From assembly GCA_965228165.1 (NCBI GenBank), contig CBDDHB010000002.1, positions 496,001 to 560,000 of the forward strand: a stretch of DNA of 64,000 bases, in the 5' to 3' direction. The stretch comes from Oleispirillum sp965228165. GTDB taxonomy: Bacteria; Pseudomonadota; Alphaproteobacteria; Rhodospirillales; Rhodospirillaceae. Below are positions 8,295-19,302 of this stretch, in pieces (the first letter of the stretch is position 1; every line of letters starts with the position of its first letter). The translations under genes were made by a program, and so were the position numbers. The notes beneath the pieces are model-generated. The model worked only from the letters and a program-made list of their open reading frames with translations. It made no database searches and was not told the DNA's origin.

Positions 8295-8745
8295 GGCGAA
8301 AGCTCCTCGACACAAACTGGAAACGGACGCTTTTCGAAGGGGGAAATCCCCCGGTCAAACACCGATCCGGCCGAACGGTCGGACGGAGCGGAGCGCATCG
8401 GTGCGAGCGAAGCCGTGACGAGAACAGGCAATCGGAAGGGTCGAAGCCGTCATCATATCCTCCGTTGAGCAACATGAGTTCCGAAAGCGACCCGGCTGCC
8501 TTTTGCACACCGGGTAGGTCGGCCTGAACGAGTAGCACCGACAGAATCCAGGATACAGAATTGCGCGCCCCTTGCAAGTCCCCTAGCCCCGCTGGGTTAT
8601 GAGAGGAAGATCACAAACCGCGCCGGATTTCATCGCGGCGTCATGCCGCGCCGAAGCCGTCTTGTCTTGGCGGCGACGACGTGGGATGCTTCCGCAAGCT
8701 GGAAAAGACAGGAATATCCGCGACATCGCACGGAGGAAGGGGATC
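8295..8745. other. Divergent intergenic region between rpoH and cytochrome c
   Basis: About 450 nt without a supported gene. It should hold promoters for both flanking genes. Apart from the candidate rpoH promoter at 8550-8577 and the ribosome-binding sites, I see no clear operator or RNA gene. Confidence 0.6.
8550..8577 (-). promoter_or_regulatory. Candidate rpoH promoter
   Basis: On the minus strand TTGCAA and TATCCT are separated by 16 bases, and the -35 is preceded by C, giving CTTG as in alphaproteobacterial heat-shock promoters. It would give a leader of about 250 nt. The match is moderate. Confidence 0.3.
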
Positions 8746-9156
8746 GTGCCGACGACGTTTCGAAGCCTTGCTCCGCTGGCCGTGGGGCTGGTTTTCACCC
8801 TGGCGACCCTGCCCGCCGACGCGGCGGAAGAGCCCAAGGCCTTGCGCGCCTGCATCGCCTGCCACACCTTCCAGAAGGGCGGGAGCTCAAAAATCGGACC
8901 GAATCTGTACGGAATCGCCGGAAGCAAGGCCGCCGCCGTTCCCGGATTCGACAAGTACGGCGACAGCATGAAAATCGCCGCGGCGAAGGGACTGACCTGG
9001 ACCCCGGCCAACCTGGACGCCTATATCGCCGATCCCGTCGGCTTCCTGAAGGCCGCCGCCGACAGGCCCGACGTCCGCACCAACATGATCGCCCGCATCC
9101 GCAAACCGGAAGAGCGCGCCGCCATCGTCGGCTATCTGCTGACGCTCAAGGACTGA
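8746..9156 (+). CDS. Small class I cytochrome c (cytochrome c2-like)
   Basis: A 136-residue exported c-type cytochrome. A signal peptide spans about residues 1-26 (ending PADA-A), the single haem site CIACH is at 36-40, and a methionine in RTNMIARI is the likely sixth ligand. It has the c2/mitochondrial-like GPNLYGIAGSKAA segment. I chose the GTG at 8746 because GGAGGAAGG sits seven bases upstream and the signal peptide then starts correctly; an in-frame extension upstream is not credible. It probably carries electrons in the periplasm between a quinol oxidase complex and a terminal acceptor; its partner is not in the window. Confidence 0.88.
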   Translation: MPTTFRSLAPLAVGLVFTLATLPADAAEEPKALRACIACHTFQKGGSSKIGPNLYGIAGSKAAAVPGFDKYGDSMKIAAAKGLTWTPANLDAYIADPVGFLKAAADRPDVRTNMIARIRKPEERAAIVGYLLTLKD

Positions 9157-9162
9157 GCCCTC

Positions 9163-10956
<1,794 letters not shown>

Positions 10957-11240
10957 CGCCGTCTCCTCCCGCTCGTGGTTTTCCGGACCTGCAATACCCT
11001 TCGCCGCGGCAAACGGCAACCATCACGGTTTTGTCGCCGCCGCCGGACATCCGTAAAATTTCACAAAACAGTCAATCAAGTGAATTAAATACTACGATCA
11101 GGACAATTAATATAACCCGTTACGTCAATACAAAAAAGCATCACATTGCACAAAAATTGTTCAAATTCAGGTGAGGTTTACACGATCACGGAAATATGTT
11201 CTGCCTGAATTGTGCTTATAGGCCTGGATGGAGGCTACAT
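10957..11240. other. AT-rich divergent intergenic region
   Basis: This stretch between uup and the chemoreceptor gene becomes markedly AT-rich from about 11050 to 11200. It presumably contains both promoters. No small gene or RNA is evident. Confidence 0.5.
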
Positions 11241-13243
11241 ATGAATTTCCTGAACAATACACCCATAAAAACCAAGATCTGGGGAAGCTTTCTTGCGCTT
11301 CTTGCCCTTCTGGTCCTGATCGCCGTCGTCGCCAACTTGCGATTCTCCGGCTTGCGCAACGACATCGCCGGTTATCAGGCGATCGCCGCCGATGCGGCGA
11401 AGGTCGCCGCGATCAAATCCCAGACCTTGAGCGCGCAGGTTCTGGTCCAGGAATTCCTGAGCCGCCCCACCGCCGAGACCGCCGCTTCGGTGCAGGCCGC
11501 CGCCTCGGCGGCGCGCACCGACATCCGGAGCGTCGCCGCCTCCGCCACCGATGCGAACTGGAAAGCCACCCTCGGCGCTTTGGACGATTCGCTGGCCGCC
11601 TATGCCGCCGCCTTCGGCGAGGTCGCCGCGCTGCAAATCCGGATGAGCGAGACCGCGCAGGGGGAAAACGAGCGCATCGCCTTCGACATCGAGCGCAAAC
11701 TTACCCGGAAGCCTCCGGCGAAGGCAACACCGACGCGGCGTTCCGCCTCTCGCAGGCCCTGCGCAGCCTGCTGCTGGCGCGGGTCTATTTCACCAAGTAC
11801 ATGGACGGCTTCGGCGACGCCAACGCCGAACGCGTCGCCCGCGAGATCGCGGCGATGTCCGGCGAATTGAAGGCGGTGACGGCCCGCCTGTACGCCTCCG
11901 ACGACCGCGACCTGCTGGAACAGATGATCGCCAACGCCGCCACCTATCGCGCCGGACTGACCCGCATCCGCGAGGACGCGGATGCCCGACTCGCGATCAT
12001 CGAGGAACGCCTGACTCCCCTGGGGGCGCGCACCGTCGACATTGCCCAAAAATTCGACACCCTGGCAGATGCCGAAAAACAGAACCGCGCCGAAACCATG
12101 CGCACCGAGGCGGGAACCGCCTATGGCATCGTCACCGCCACCTCGCTGGTCAGCATCGTGGTGACCCTGCTGATGGCGAAACTGCTGTCCGGCGGCATCG
12201 CCAATCCGGTGATCCGGATGACCGAGGCGATGAAACGTCTGGCGGAAAAGGACCTGTCCACCGAGATCCCGGCCCTCGACAACCGCAGCGAAATCGGCGA
12301 GATGGCGCGCGCCGTCCAGGTCTTCAAGGATAACATCGCGCGCGCCGAGCGTCTGGCGGCGGAACAGGCGGCGCATCAGGCGGAAACCGCCCGCCGCGCC
12401 GAGGCCCTGTCCCTGCTGACCCGCTCATTCGACGGATAGGTCGGCGGCATGCTGTCCTCGCTCGCCGGGGCGGGCAGCCAGATGGAAGCCTCGGCCCGCG
12501 CCATGTCGGGAACCGCCAGCGCCTCGCTCGCCCGCGCCGCCGCCACCGCCGCCGCCGCCGACCACGCCTCGGCCAACGTGCAGACGGTGGCCGCCACCGC
12601 CGATCAACTGTCCGCCTCGATCGGCGAAATCAGCCGCCAGGTCGAACAGGCGGCGGCGATCGCCGCCGCCGCCGCAAGCGAATCCGAACACGTCAGCGGC
12701 CTGATCCGGGGGCTGGCGGCGTCCTCTGCCAGAATCGGCGACATCGTCCGCCTGATCACCGACATCGCCGAGAACACCAATCTGCTGGCGCTGAACGCCG
12801 CCATCGAGGCGGCGCGCGCCGGCGACATGGGCAAGGGCTTCGCGGTGGTGGCGAACGAAGTCAAGACCCTGGCCAACCAGACCGCCAAGGCGACCGACGA
12901 GATCGCCGGACAGATCCGTTCGGTGCAAGGCGAAACCGCCGCCGCCGTGGACGCCATCGGCGGCGTCGCGACGCGCATCGGCGAACTGCGCGACATCGCC
13001 CAGGCGCTCGCCGTGGCGGTGGAGGAACAGAACGCCGCCACCCGCGAAATCGCGCGCAGCGTACAGAACGCGGCACAGGGTGCGGGCGACGTCACCGACA
13101 ACATCCAGGGCGCGGCGGAATCCGCCGAGGAAACCGGCAGCGCGGCGGAACAGGTTCTGTCCGCCGCCAACCAGCTGTTCGCCCAGACCGACGGCATGAA
13201 GGGCCTGATCGAGACCTTCCTCGGCAAGGTGCGTACCGCCTGA
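11241..13243 (+). pseudogene. Methyl-accepting chemotaxis protein, disrupted by a frameshift and an amber codon
   Basis: Read through, the gene would encode a receptor of about 667 residues: an N-terminal membrane helix (residues about 10-32), a periplasmic helical domain, a second membrane helix, a HAMP domain (about ending EIGEMARAVQVF) and a signalling domain with the conserved hairpin tip EAARAGDMGKGFAVVANEV. Two lesions break it: a one-base loss near 11707 moves the frame, and a TAG codon at 12437-12439 interrupts the helical linker, where relatives have a charged residue. The downstream frame restarts at 12449 and could make a soluble signalling fragment of 264 residues. It has a GGAGG ribosome-binding site and a good terminator hairpin. 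Confidence 0.85.
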
Positions 13244-13252
13244 CATCGGACA

Positions 13253-13284
13253 CGGCGGCTTTTCCTTGCCGGGAAAAGCCGCCG
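13253..13284 (+). terminator. Terminator-like hairpin after the chemoreceptor pseudogene
   Basis: A long stem (CGGCGGCTTTTCC / GGGAAAAGCCGCCG) with a short loop lies 10 nt after the stop. Few T residues follow, so efficiency is uncertain. Confidence 0.6.
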
Positions 13285-13323
13285 CCTTCTATCCTGGCCG
13301 GACCCCCGACCGAGGAGTCTCGC

Positions 13324-14133
13324 ATGGCCGCCTCCCGCTTCCGCATCGTTTCCCTGGTGCCCAGCCTGACCGAATTGTGCTTCGACATGGGGCTGGAAGG
13401 CTGCCTTGCCGGGCGCACCGACTTCTGCATCTCTCCGCCCGGACGGGTCGAGGCGATCCCTTCGGTCGGCGGCCCGAAGAGCGTCGACGCGGCGCGGCTG
13501 TCCGGGGCGCGCCCCAGCCATGTCCTGATCAGCCCGGAGGAAAACAACCGCGACGTCCTGGGACAGATCGCCGACGCCGGGGCGGAGGCGGTGATCGTCC
13601 ACCCCTTGACCCCCGCCGACAACCGCTCCCTTTACCTCCGCTTCGGCGACCTGTTCGACCGACGGGAAGAAGCCGCCTTGCTGGCCGCGCGGCTGGACGC
13701 GGCGTGCGACCGGGCGGCGCGCTGCCGCGCCCGGACCCCCCTTCTTTCCGCCCTGCCCCTGGTCTGGACCGATCCCTGGGTCACCGTCGGTCGCGACACC
13801 TATGTCGCGGCGATGCTGGACGCGGTGGGCCTTCGCGTCGCGCCGGCGGAGACCGGCCTCTACCCCCGCGTCGCCGACCTGCGCCGGGCGGCGGCGGAGG
13901 TGGACTGGGTGCTTCTGACCAGCGAGCCCTACCCCTTCTCCGAAGCCGACGTCGCAGCCCTGCGCGCCGAACTCGACCGTTCCGCCGTCGCCCTGATCTC
14001 CGGCGAGGCGGTGGCCTGGTACGGCAGCCGCGCGATTTCCGGTCTGGACGAACTGATCGCCCTGAAGTACCGGCTTCTCGACAATCCCGCCACGCCGCCC
14101 CACATGCCTTCCGACAACGTAGGAGAACCCTGA
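13324..14133 (+). CDS. BtuF/TroA-like cobalamin-binding domain protein, cytoplasmic form
   Basis: A 269-residue protein of the helical-backbone metal receptor superfamily, which includes the vitamin B12-binding protein BtuF. The start RIVSLVPSLTELCFDMG and later SVGGPKSVDAARL are characteristic. There is no signal peptide, so it is probably not a periplasmic binding protein; such cytosolic versions are widespread in proteobacteria and their role is unsettled. Its stop overlaps the msrA start by one base, so the two form a coupled pair. No cobalamin riboswitch or transporter genes are adjacent. Confidence 0.75.
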   Translation: MAASRFRIVSLVPSLTELCFDMGLEGCLAGRTDFCISPPGRVEAIPSVGGPKSVDAARLSGARPSHVLISPEENNRDVLGQIADAGAEAVIVHPLTPADNRSLYLRFGDLFDRREEAALLAARLDAACDRAARCRARTPLLSALPLVWTDPWVTVGRDTYVAAMLDAVGLRVAPAETGLYPRVADLRRAAAEVDWVLLTSEPYPFSEADVAALRAELDRSAVALISGEAVAWYGSRAISGLDELIALKYRLLDNPATPPHMPSDNVGEP

Positions 14134-14609
14134 TGGCGGCACTGTCGAAGGCCCTGTTCGGCGCGGGATGCTTCTGGGGCGTGGAGGCCGCCTTCCGCCG
14201 CGTCGTCGGCGTCGCCGAGGCGACCTCCGGCTATTCCGGCGGGCACCTGGACAACCCCACCTATCCCCAGGTCTGCACCGATGCCACCGGCCATGCCGAG
14301 GCGGTCCTGGTCGCCTTCGACCCGGAACGGGTTTCCTTCGACGACCTGCTCGACACCTTCTTTTCCATCCACGACCCCACCCAGATCGACCGCCAGGGCC
14401 CGGACGTCGGTCGTCAGTACCGTTCGGCGATCTTCGTCTTCGACGAGGACCAGCGCCGCGCCGCCCTGGCGCGCATCGCCGAGATCGACGCCTCGGGCCG
14501 GTTCCCGCGCCCGGTGGCGACGAAAGTCGAAACGGCGGGCCGTTTCTGGCCCGCCGAGGAGTATCACCAACGCTATCTGGAAAAGAACGCCGGACCGTTC
14601 TGCCGTTGA
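14133..14609 (+). CDS. msrA: Peptide-methionine (S)-S-oxide reductase MsrA
   Basis: A 158-residue reductase that repairs oxidised methionine using thioredoxin. The catalytic cysteine is in FGAGCFWGVE near residue 13, and the conserved DPTQIDRQGPDVGRQYRS segment and a C-terminal resolving-cysteine region (AGPFCR) follow. The length is typical of short MsrA enzymes. It is coupled to the upstream cobalamin-binding-like gene by a TGATG overlap, with AGGAG as ribosome-binding site. Confidence 0.95.
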   Translation: MAALSKALFGAGCFWGVEAAFRRVVGVAEATSGYSGGHLDNPTYPQVCTDATGHAEAVLVAFDPERVSFDDLLDTFFSIHDPTQIDRQGPDVGRQYRSAIFVFDEDQRRAALARIAEIDASGRFPRPVATKVETAGRFWPAEEYHQRYLEKNAGPFCR

Positions 14610-14652
14610 CCGCCCGTCAGTGAATGGTCACGTCGCCCTGGATCGGCGAGGA

Positions 14653-15120
14653 TTACCAGGTCCAGGAGGGCTCGGCGGATTTCAGCGCGTCCTGCAACTC
14701 GGACCAGTTGGGCAGACCGCCCAGTTGATCGATCAATTGGTCCAGAAGCCCGGTCATGGTGTAGGTGAAGACGCCTTCGTCCCGCGCCACGGTGTTCAGC
14801 ACCAGGCAGGATTCCGATACGTCGCGCATGATCGCCCCGGCCCGGGGCTCGGGACCGGATTCCTTGGGCAGCACCACGGTGATCGGCTCGCCCTGGCCCT
14901 TCATCGTGCTGAGAACCCGGCCCAGCACGTGTTCCCGCACCTGATCGTCGAAAATCCGCACCGCGTCCTCGCCGCCTTCGCGGGCGACGACGTCGCGCAA
15001 ATGGCGCAGCCCGGACAGGATGCCCAATACCGTGGCGATGCGCCCGGACAGGCGCGCGGCGGTCCGGACCGAAGCGCCGATCATGCGGTGAATGGTGTCG
15101 CGCGTCTGCGTGTTGGCCAT
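14653..15120 (-). CDS. Uncharacterised protein
   Basis: A 155-residue soluble protein that I do not recognise. It has a predicted helical N-terminal part (arginine/alanine-rich, residues 5-60), a central segment with mixed strands and an acidic C-terminus ending SWTW. I chose the ATG at 15120 because GGAGG lies seven bases upstream; a GTG five codons earlier overlaps that site. It is transcribed alone, divergently from the GGDEF-EAL gene, with which it shares a 240-nt promoter region. Composition is like that of its neighbours, so it is probably a resident gene of the lineage. Confidence 0.6.
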   Translation of the reverse strand: MANTQTRDTIHRMIGASVRTAARLSGRIATVLGILSGLRHLRDVVAREGGEDAVRIFDDQVREHVLGRVLSTMKGQGEPITVVLPKESGPEPRAGAIMRDVSESCLVLNTVARDEGVFTYTMTGLLDQLIDQLGGLPNWSELQDALKSAEPSWTW

Positions 15121-15362
15121 CTCGATATCCTCCACCGGAGCGGTATCAGCCGATTCTCCACGGGCGACCGCCCGATGCGCGCCGCCTGGGGGTGCGTGCC
15201 GACCCGGCCCTCGGCGCCGACACGTCTTCTCAACCCTTATGTGGTGACCCCCGACGCGCGACGCAACCTCCGCTTTCCAACGACACCCCCGGTTTCGCGT
15301 GCGTTCGCCGCCGCCTGATGTATGATGGAATCGTTATGAAAACCACCGGGGATGAGGATTCG

Positions 15363-17444
15363 ATGATGCCGCCGAAGCCCCCCACCGCGCGGCCCCGCCG
15401 CGTCGGCGCCGGCACGAAGGGAGGGAACCCGGCATCCGGACTTCCCGACCTGCGCGGCTTCGACCTGATCGGCACCGGCATTTTCGGCCTCGACCTCGGC
15501 GACGGCGGGCGAATCGTCGCCGCCGGAGAGGCGGGCATCGCCCTCCTGGGGGGCCAAAACGCCGCGCCGATCGGACGGCTTCCCGCCGAGGTCTCCCCCC
15601 CGGTCGCCCGGCTGATCGCCGAAGCGCCCCCTTCCCGCGCCCCGGTCCCTCGCTCCGTCGAAACCCAGATGCCGTCGCCCGAATCCCCGGACCGGACGAT
15701 CGAATGGACCCTGCACGTCCTGGACGATTCCCGCCTCGCCCTGCTGGAATCCGCCGACATCACGCCGCGCAAGCGCGCCGATATCCACCTGCGCAATCTG
15801 TCGCGCGCCGTCGAGCAGAGCCCCGCGTCGGTGCTGATTACCGACGTCAAGGGGACCATCGAATACGTCAACCCCCGTTTCACCCAAGTCTCCGGCTACG
15901 GCTTCGACGAGGCGATCGGCAAGACCCCGGCGATCCTCAAATCCGGGTTCACTTCCCCCCTGCTGTACCGGGAACTTTGGGACACCATCGCCAACGGCCG
16001 GGAGTGGCAGGGGGAAATCCTCAACCGACGAAAAAACGGCGATCTCTTCTGGGAACACGTCTCGATTTCGCCGATCCGCAACGACGACGGCAAAATCGCC
16101 CACTTCATCGCGGTGAAGGAGGGCGTGACGGTCCGCAAGGACTATGAAAAACGCCTGCTCTATCAAGCGCATTACGACGAATTGACCAAGCTGCCCAACC
16201 GCATCCTCGCCACCGACCGGCTGAGCCAGTCTCTGGCGCGCGCCGAACGCAGCCAAACCCTCGTCGGCATCGCCTTCATCGACCTCGACGGCTTCAAGAA
16301 GGTCAACGACACCCTGGGGCACACCTGCGGCGACGACATGCTGCGCATCGCGGCGCGCCGCCTGGTCGGATGCATCCGCTCCAGCGATACGGTGGGGCGC
16401 CTGGGCGGCGACGAATTCCTGGTGGTGCTGCCCGACCTTGCCGATGCCGCCCATGCCGTCGCCGTCTCCGACAAGATCCTGAAGGCCTTCGAGGAACCCT
16501 TCCTCATCCTGGGGCATTCGATCTCCACCACCGCCTCGATCGGCATCGCGATCTATCCCGAGGACGGACGCGAGGCGGAAATCCTGCTGCGCAACGCCGA
16601 CGCCGCGATGTACCGCGCCAAGGACGCCGGACGCAACTGCCGCCATCGTTTCCACCCCGACCTCAACGCCCTGGCGATGAAGCGCCTGCGAATGGAATCG
16701 CTGCTTCGACGGGCGCTGGAAAACGGCGGAATTTCGATCGCCTATCAGCCCCAGATCGACGTCGCCGACGGCCGTCTGATCGGCGCGGAAGCCCTGGCGC
16801 GCTGGCGCGACGACGACCTTGGCGAGATTCCGCCGCTCGACTTCATCCCGCTGGCCGAGGACAGCGGCCTGATCGAGCCCCTGGGCCGCCTGATCCTGGA
16901 GGGCGCCTGCCGCCAGATGGCGACCTGGCTGAGCGAATTGCGAAACGACATGCGGATCGGCGTCAACGTCTCGTCGCGGCAGTTCGCCTCCTCCCGCTTC
17001 GTTTCCGACGTGGCAAAGGCCTTGTGGGAGTCCGGCCTGCCGCCGCGCAACCTGGAGATCGAACTCACCGAAAGCCTGTTCGCCCTGCACTCCCCAGCGA
17101 TCGTCAACAGCCTGGCCCGCCTGCGCGACATGGGGGTGCGTCTGGCGGTGGACGACTTCGGCACCGGTTACTCCTCGCTCAGTTATCTGCGCGAATTTCC
17201 GGTCGATAGCGTCAAGATCGATCGCTCCTTCATGATCCCGGTCGGCGAGCCCGCCGCCGACGCCCTGGTCCGCGCCATCGTCGCGATGGGGCACAGCCTG
17301 GGCTTGCAGGTGATCGGCGAGGGCGTCGAGACGACGGCGCAGATGACCTTCCTCAAACGCATCGGCTGCGACGCGGCGCAGGGCTATCTGATCGAAAAAC
17401 CCCTGGACGCCGCCGCCTTCCTGTCCTTTGCTCGAAGAAATTGA
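15363..17444 (+). CDS. PAS-GGDEF-EAL cyclic-di-GMP signalling protein
   Basis: A cytoplasmic protein of about 693 residues combining a PAS sensor (around SPASVLITDVKGTIEYVN, roughly residues 145-265), a GGDEF domain and an EAL domain. The synthase motif GGDEF is intact, with an RxxD inhibitory site (RSSD) five residues before it. The phosphodiesterase motifs AEALARW, ELTES, DDFGTGYSS and KIDRSF are also intact, so both activities are possible. The first 130 residues are proline-rich and unrecognised. I chose the second ATG (15363) with GAGG just upstream; one at 15336 is also in frame. The stop lies five bases before the Na/Pi cotransporter start, suggesting co-transcription. Confidence 0.9.
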   Translation: MMPPKPPTARPRRVGAGTKGGNPASGLPDLRGFDLIGTGIFGLDLGDGGRIVAAGEAGIALLGGQNAAPIGRLPAEVSPPVARLIAEAPPSRAPVPRSVETQMPSPESPDRTIEWTLHVLDDSRLALLESADITPRKRADIHLRNLSRAVEQSPASVLITDVKGTIEYVNPRFTQVSGYGFDEAIGKTPAILKSGFTSPLLYRELWDTIANGREWQGEILNRRKNGDLFWEHVSISPIRNDDGKIAHFIAVKEGVTVRKDYEKRLLYQAHYDELTKLPNRILATDRLSQSLARAERSQTLVGIAFIDLDGFKKVNDTLGHTCGDDMLRIAARRLVGCIRSSDTVGRLGGDEFLVVLPDLADAAHAVAVSDKILKAFEEPFLILGHSISTTASIGIAIYPEDGREAEILLRNADAAMYRAKDAGRNCRHRFHPDLNALAMKRLRMESLLRRALENGGISIAYQPQIDVADGRLIGAEALARWRDDDLGEIPPLDFIPLAEDSGLIEPLGRLILEGACRQMATWLSELRNDMRIGVNVSSRQFASSRFVSDVAKALWESGLPPRNLEIELTESLFALHSPAIVNSLARLRDMGVRLAVDDFGTGYSSLSYLREFPVDSVKIDRSFMIPVGEPAADALVRAIVAMGHSLGLQVIGEGVETTAQMTFLKRIGCDAAQGYLIEKPLDAAAFLSFARRN

Positions 17445-17449
17445 CCGCG

Positions 17450-19009
17450 ATGCTCCGAAAAACCGATGCCGCACGCTATTTCGCCAGCGCCGCCGCCGTG
17501 GTCGCGGCGGGCGCCCTGGTCTTCGCCGCCGCCTTCGACGCCGCCTTCGCCCGCATCGCCGCGGGCGTGGCGATCTTCCTGTTCGGCATGCGCTTCATGG
17601 AAGACGGCTTCACCGCCCTGACCGGCGGCACCCTGCAAGCCCTGCTCAAACGCTTCACCGCCGGCAGCTGGCGCAGTCTTCTTTTCGGCGTCGTCACCAC
17701 CAGCCTGACCCAATCCAGCTCCCTGATCTCGGTGATCACCATCTCGTTCCTCTCCGCCGGGCTGATCGACCTCGCCGCCGGGATCGGCATCGTCTTCGGC
17801 GCCAACCTCGGCACCACCACCGGCGCCTGGCTGATCGCCGCCTTCGGCCTGAAGGTGGACATCGCCACCTGGGCGATGCCGATGCTGGCCCTGGGGGTGA
17901 TCCTGGTGATGCACCCGTCGCGCGGCATGCGCGGCGCGGGTAACGTTCTGGCCGGGTTCGGCTTTCTGTTCCTCGGCATTTCCTTCATGAAGGACGGCTT
18001 CGACGCCTTCCGTCAGGCCTTCGACCTCGCCGCGATCGACGCGCACGGACTATCCGCCGACTTGCTGTTCGTTCTGCTGGGCGCGGCCGCCACCGTGGTG
18101 ATGCAGTCCAGCCACGCCACCCTGCTGCTGACCCTGACGGCGCTCGGCTCCGGCCAGATCGGTTTCGAGGGCGCGCTCGCCATCGCCATCGGCGCCAACC
18201 TCGGCACCACGGTGACCGCGATCATCGGCAGCCTGAACGCCAACATCGATGGCAAACGCCTGGCCGTCGCGCATTTCCTGTTCAACCTGATCACCGGGGC
18301 GGCGGTTCTGGCGGCGATCGACGCCACCCTGCGCGCCGTTGACGCCCTGGCGGCGCTGTTGCGTCTGTCGGACGACCCGACCCTGAAGCTTGCCCTTTTC
18401 CACACCCTGTTCAACGGGTTCGGGGTGTTGCTGCTGACCCCCGCCATCCCCAGGATGGTGTCCCTGCTGATCCGCCTGTTGCCGCCGCCGCAAGCGCCGG
18501 GACTGAAACCGCGTTTTCTGACCCCGGCGACCGAGGCCTTCGCCGAAACCCTGAACCAGGCGCTGCGCCTGGAACTGATCCGCCTGTACGACAACGCGGT
18601 GGAGATCATGGCGCACGGACTGCACCTGCACCGCCGCGTCCTGTTCGGGGCGGAACCGTTGAACGCCGCCCTGGAACACTACCGCGAACTGATCGCCATC
18701 GACCAGTTGCGCAAGGAACCGGCGGAAAACCGCGACACCCTGGAACTGGAGGCGCTGCGGGTGCGCTTCGCCCAGGACAACATCGCCGCCAACGGCAGAC
18801 TCGACGCGCTGATCCGCGAAGGGCGGATCACGCCGCGCATGGGGATGTCCTTGATGAACGATTTGCGCTATACCCGAAGCATCGTCTGGGCGCTGGTGGG
18901 GATCGGCCGCGCCCTGTTCGGCGAAGCGGACGCCACCCACAACGTCGCCGAGCGCATTCTGGGCTTGAGCGACGCCGACATCTCCCGCCTGGCGCGAGGT
19001 CCGTCATGA
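17450..19009 (+). CDS. Na/Pi cotransporter family protein (NptA/YjbB type)
   Basis: A 519-residue membrane protein with the inverted-repeat signature of type II sodium/phosphate cotransporters: TQSSSLISV with GANLGTTTGAW in the first half and QSSHATLLLTL with GANLGTTVTAI in the second. About eight to nine hydrophobic segments precede a C-terminal cytoplasmic PhoU-like helical domain (after about residue 350). It probably moves phosphate with sodium, often as an exporter in bacteria. The ATG at 17450 is used; a TTG at 17441 is possible. It overlaps the next small gene by four bases. Confidence 0.88.
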   Translation: MLRKTDAARYFASAAAVVAAGALVFAAAFDAAFARIAAGVAIFLFGMRFMEDGFTALTGGTLQALLKRFTAGSWRSLLFGVVTTSLTQSSSLISVITISFLSAGLIDLAAGIGIVFGANLGTTTGAWLIAAFGLKVDIATWAMPMLALGVILVMHPSRGMRGAGNVLAGFGFLFLGISFMKDGFDAFRQAFDLAAIDAHGLSADLLFVLLGAAATVVMQSSHATLLLTLTALGSGQIGFEGALAIAIGANLGTTVTAIIGSLNANIDGKRLAVAHFLFNLITGAAVLAAIDATLRAVDALAALLRLSDDPTLKLALFHTLFNGFGVLLLTPAIPRMVSLLIRLLPPPQAPGLKPRFLTPATEAFAETLNQALRLELIRLYDNAVEIMAHGLHLHRRVLFGAEPLNAALEHYRELIAIDQLRKEPAENRDTLELEALRVRFAQDNIAANGRLDALIREGRITPRMGMSLMNDLRYTRSIVWALVGIGRALFGEADATHNVAERILGLSDADISRLARGPS

Positions 19010-19287
19010 AAACGCAAAAGATCATCGAGATGCTGGACGGCTTCCTGGGAGGGGAGCGCCTGAAGCGGTCGCGGCGCGAGCAGGCGGTCCAGGACCTTCT
19101 GGAAAAGCTGGAACAAAAGGAAGCGCGGCTGCTGGAAAAACTGGCCGAACCGCACGACGCCGACGAAATCCGCCAGTTGAACCTGAAGCTTCAGGTCAAC
19201 CGCGCCCATCAGGACAAGGCCCGCGCCGCCCTGGACTCCTGGGCGAAGACCGGCGAGGCCGATTCCCCCGACGGCGCGGCGATCTGA
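19006..19287 (+). CDS. Small coiled-coil protein coupled to the Na/Pi cotransporter
   Basis: Ninety-three residues, highly charged and almost entirely helical, with heptad-like leucines from about residue 24 to 75 (LLEKLEQKEARLLEKLAEP). The start overlaps the cotransporter stop as ATGA, so translation is coupled. I do not recognise a family. It may be a partner or regulator of the PhoU-like tail of the transporter, but that is inference from position only. Confidence 0.6.
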   Translation: MKTQKIIEMLDGFLGGERLKRSRREQAVQDLLEKLEQKEARLLEKLAEPHDADEIRQLNLKLQVNRAHQDKARAALDSWAKTGEADSPDGAAI

Positions 19288-19302
19288 TTCCTGCCGCTCC
19301 GG

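Noticed and set aside
12604..14142. A 512-residue minus-strand frame opposite the MCP and BtuF-like genes
   Set aside because: Shadow of two recognisable plus-strand genes.
15237..17474. A 745-residue minus-strand frame opposite the GGDEF-EAL gene
   Set aside because: Shadow frame; the plus strand carries intact PAS, GGDEF and EAL motifs.
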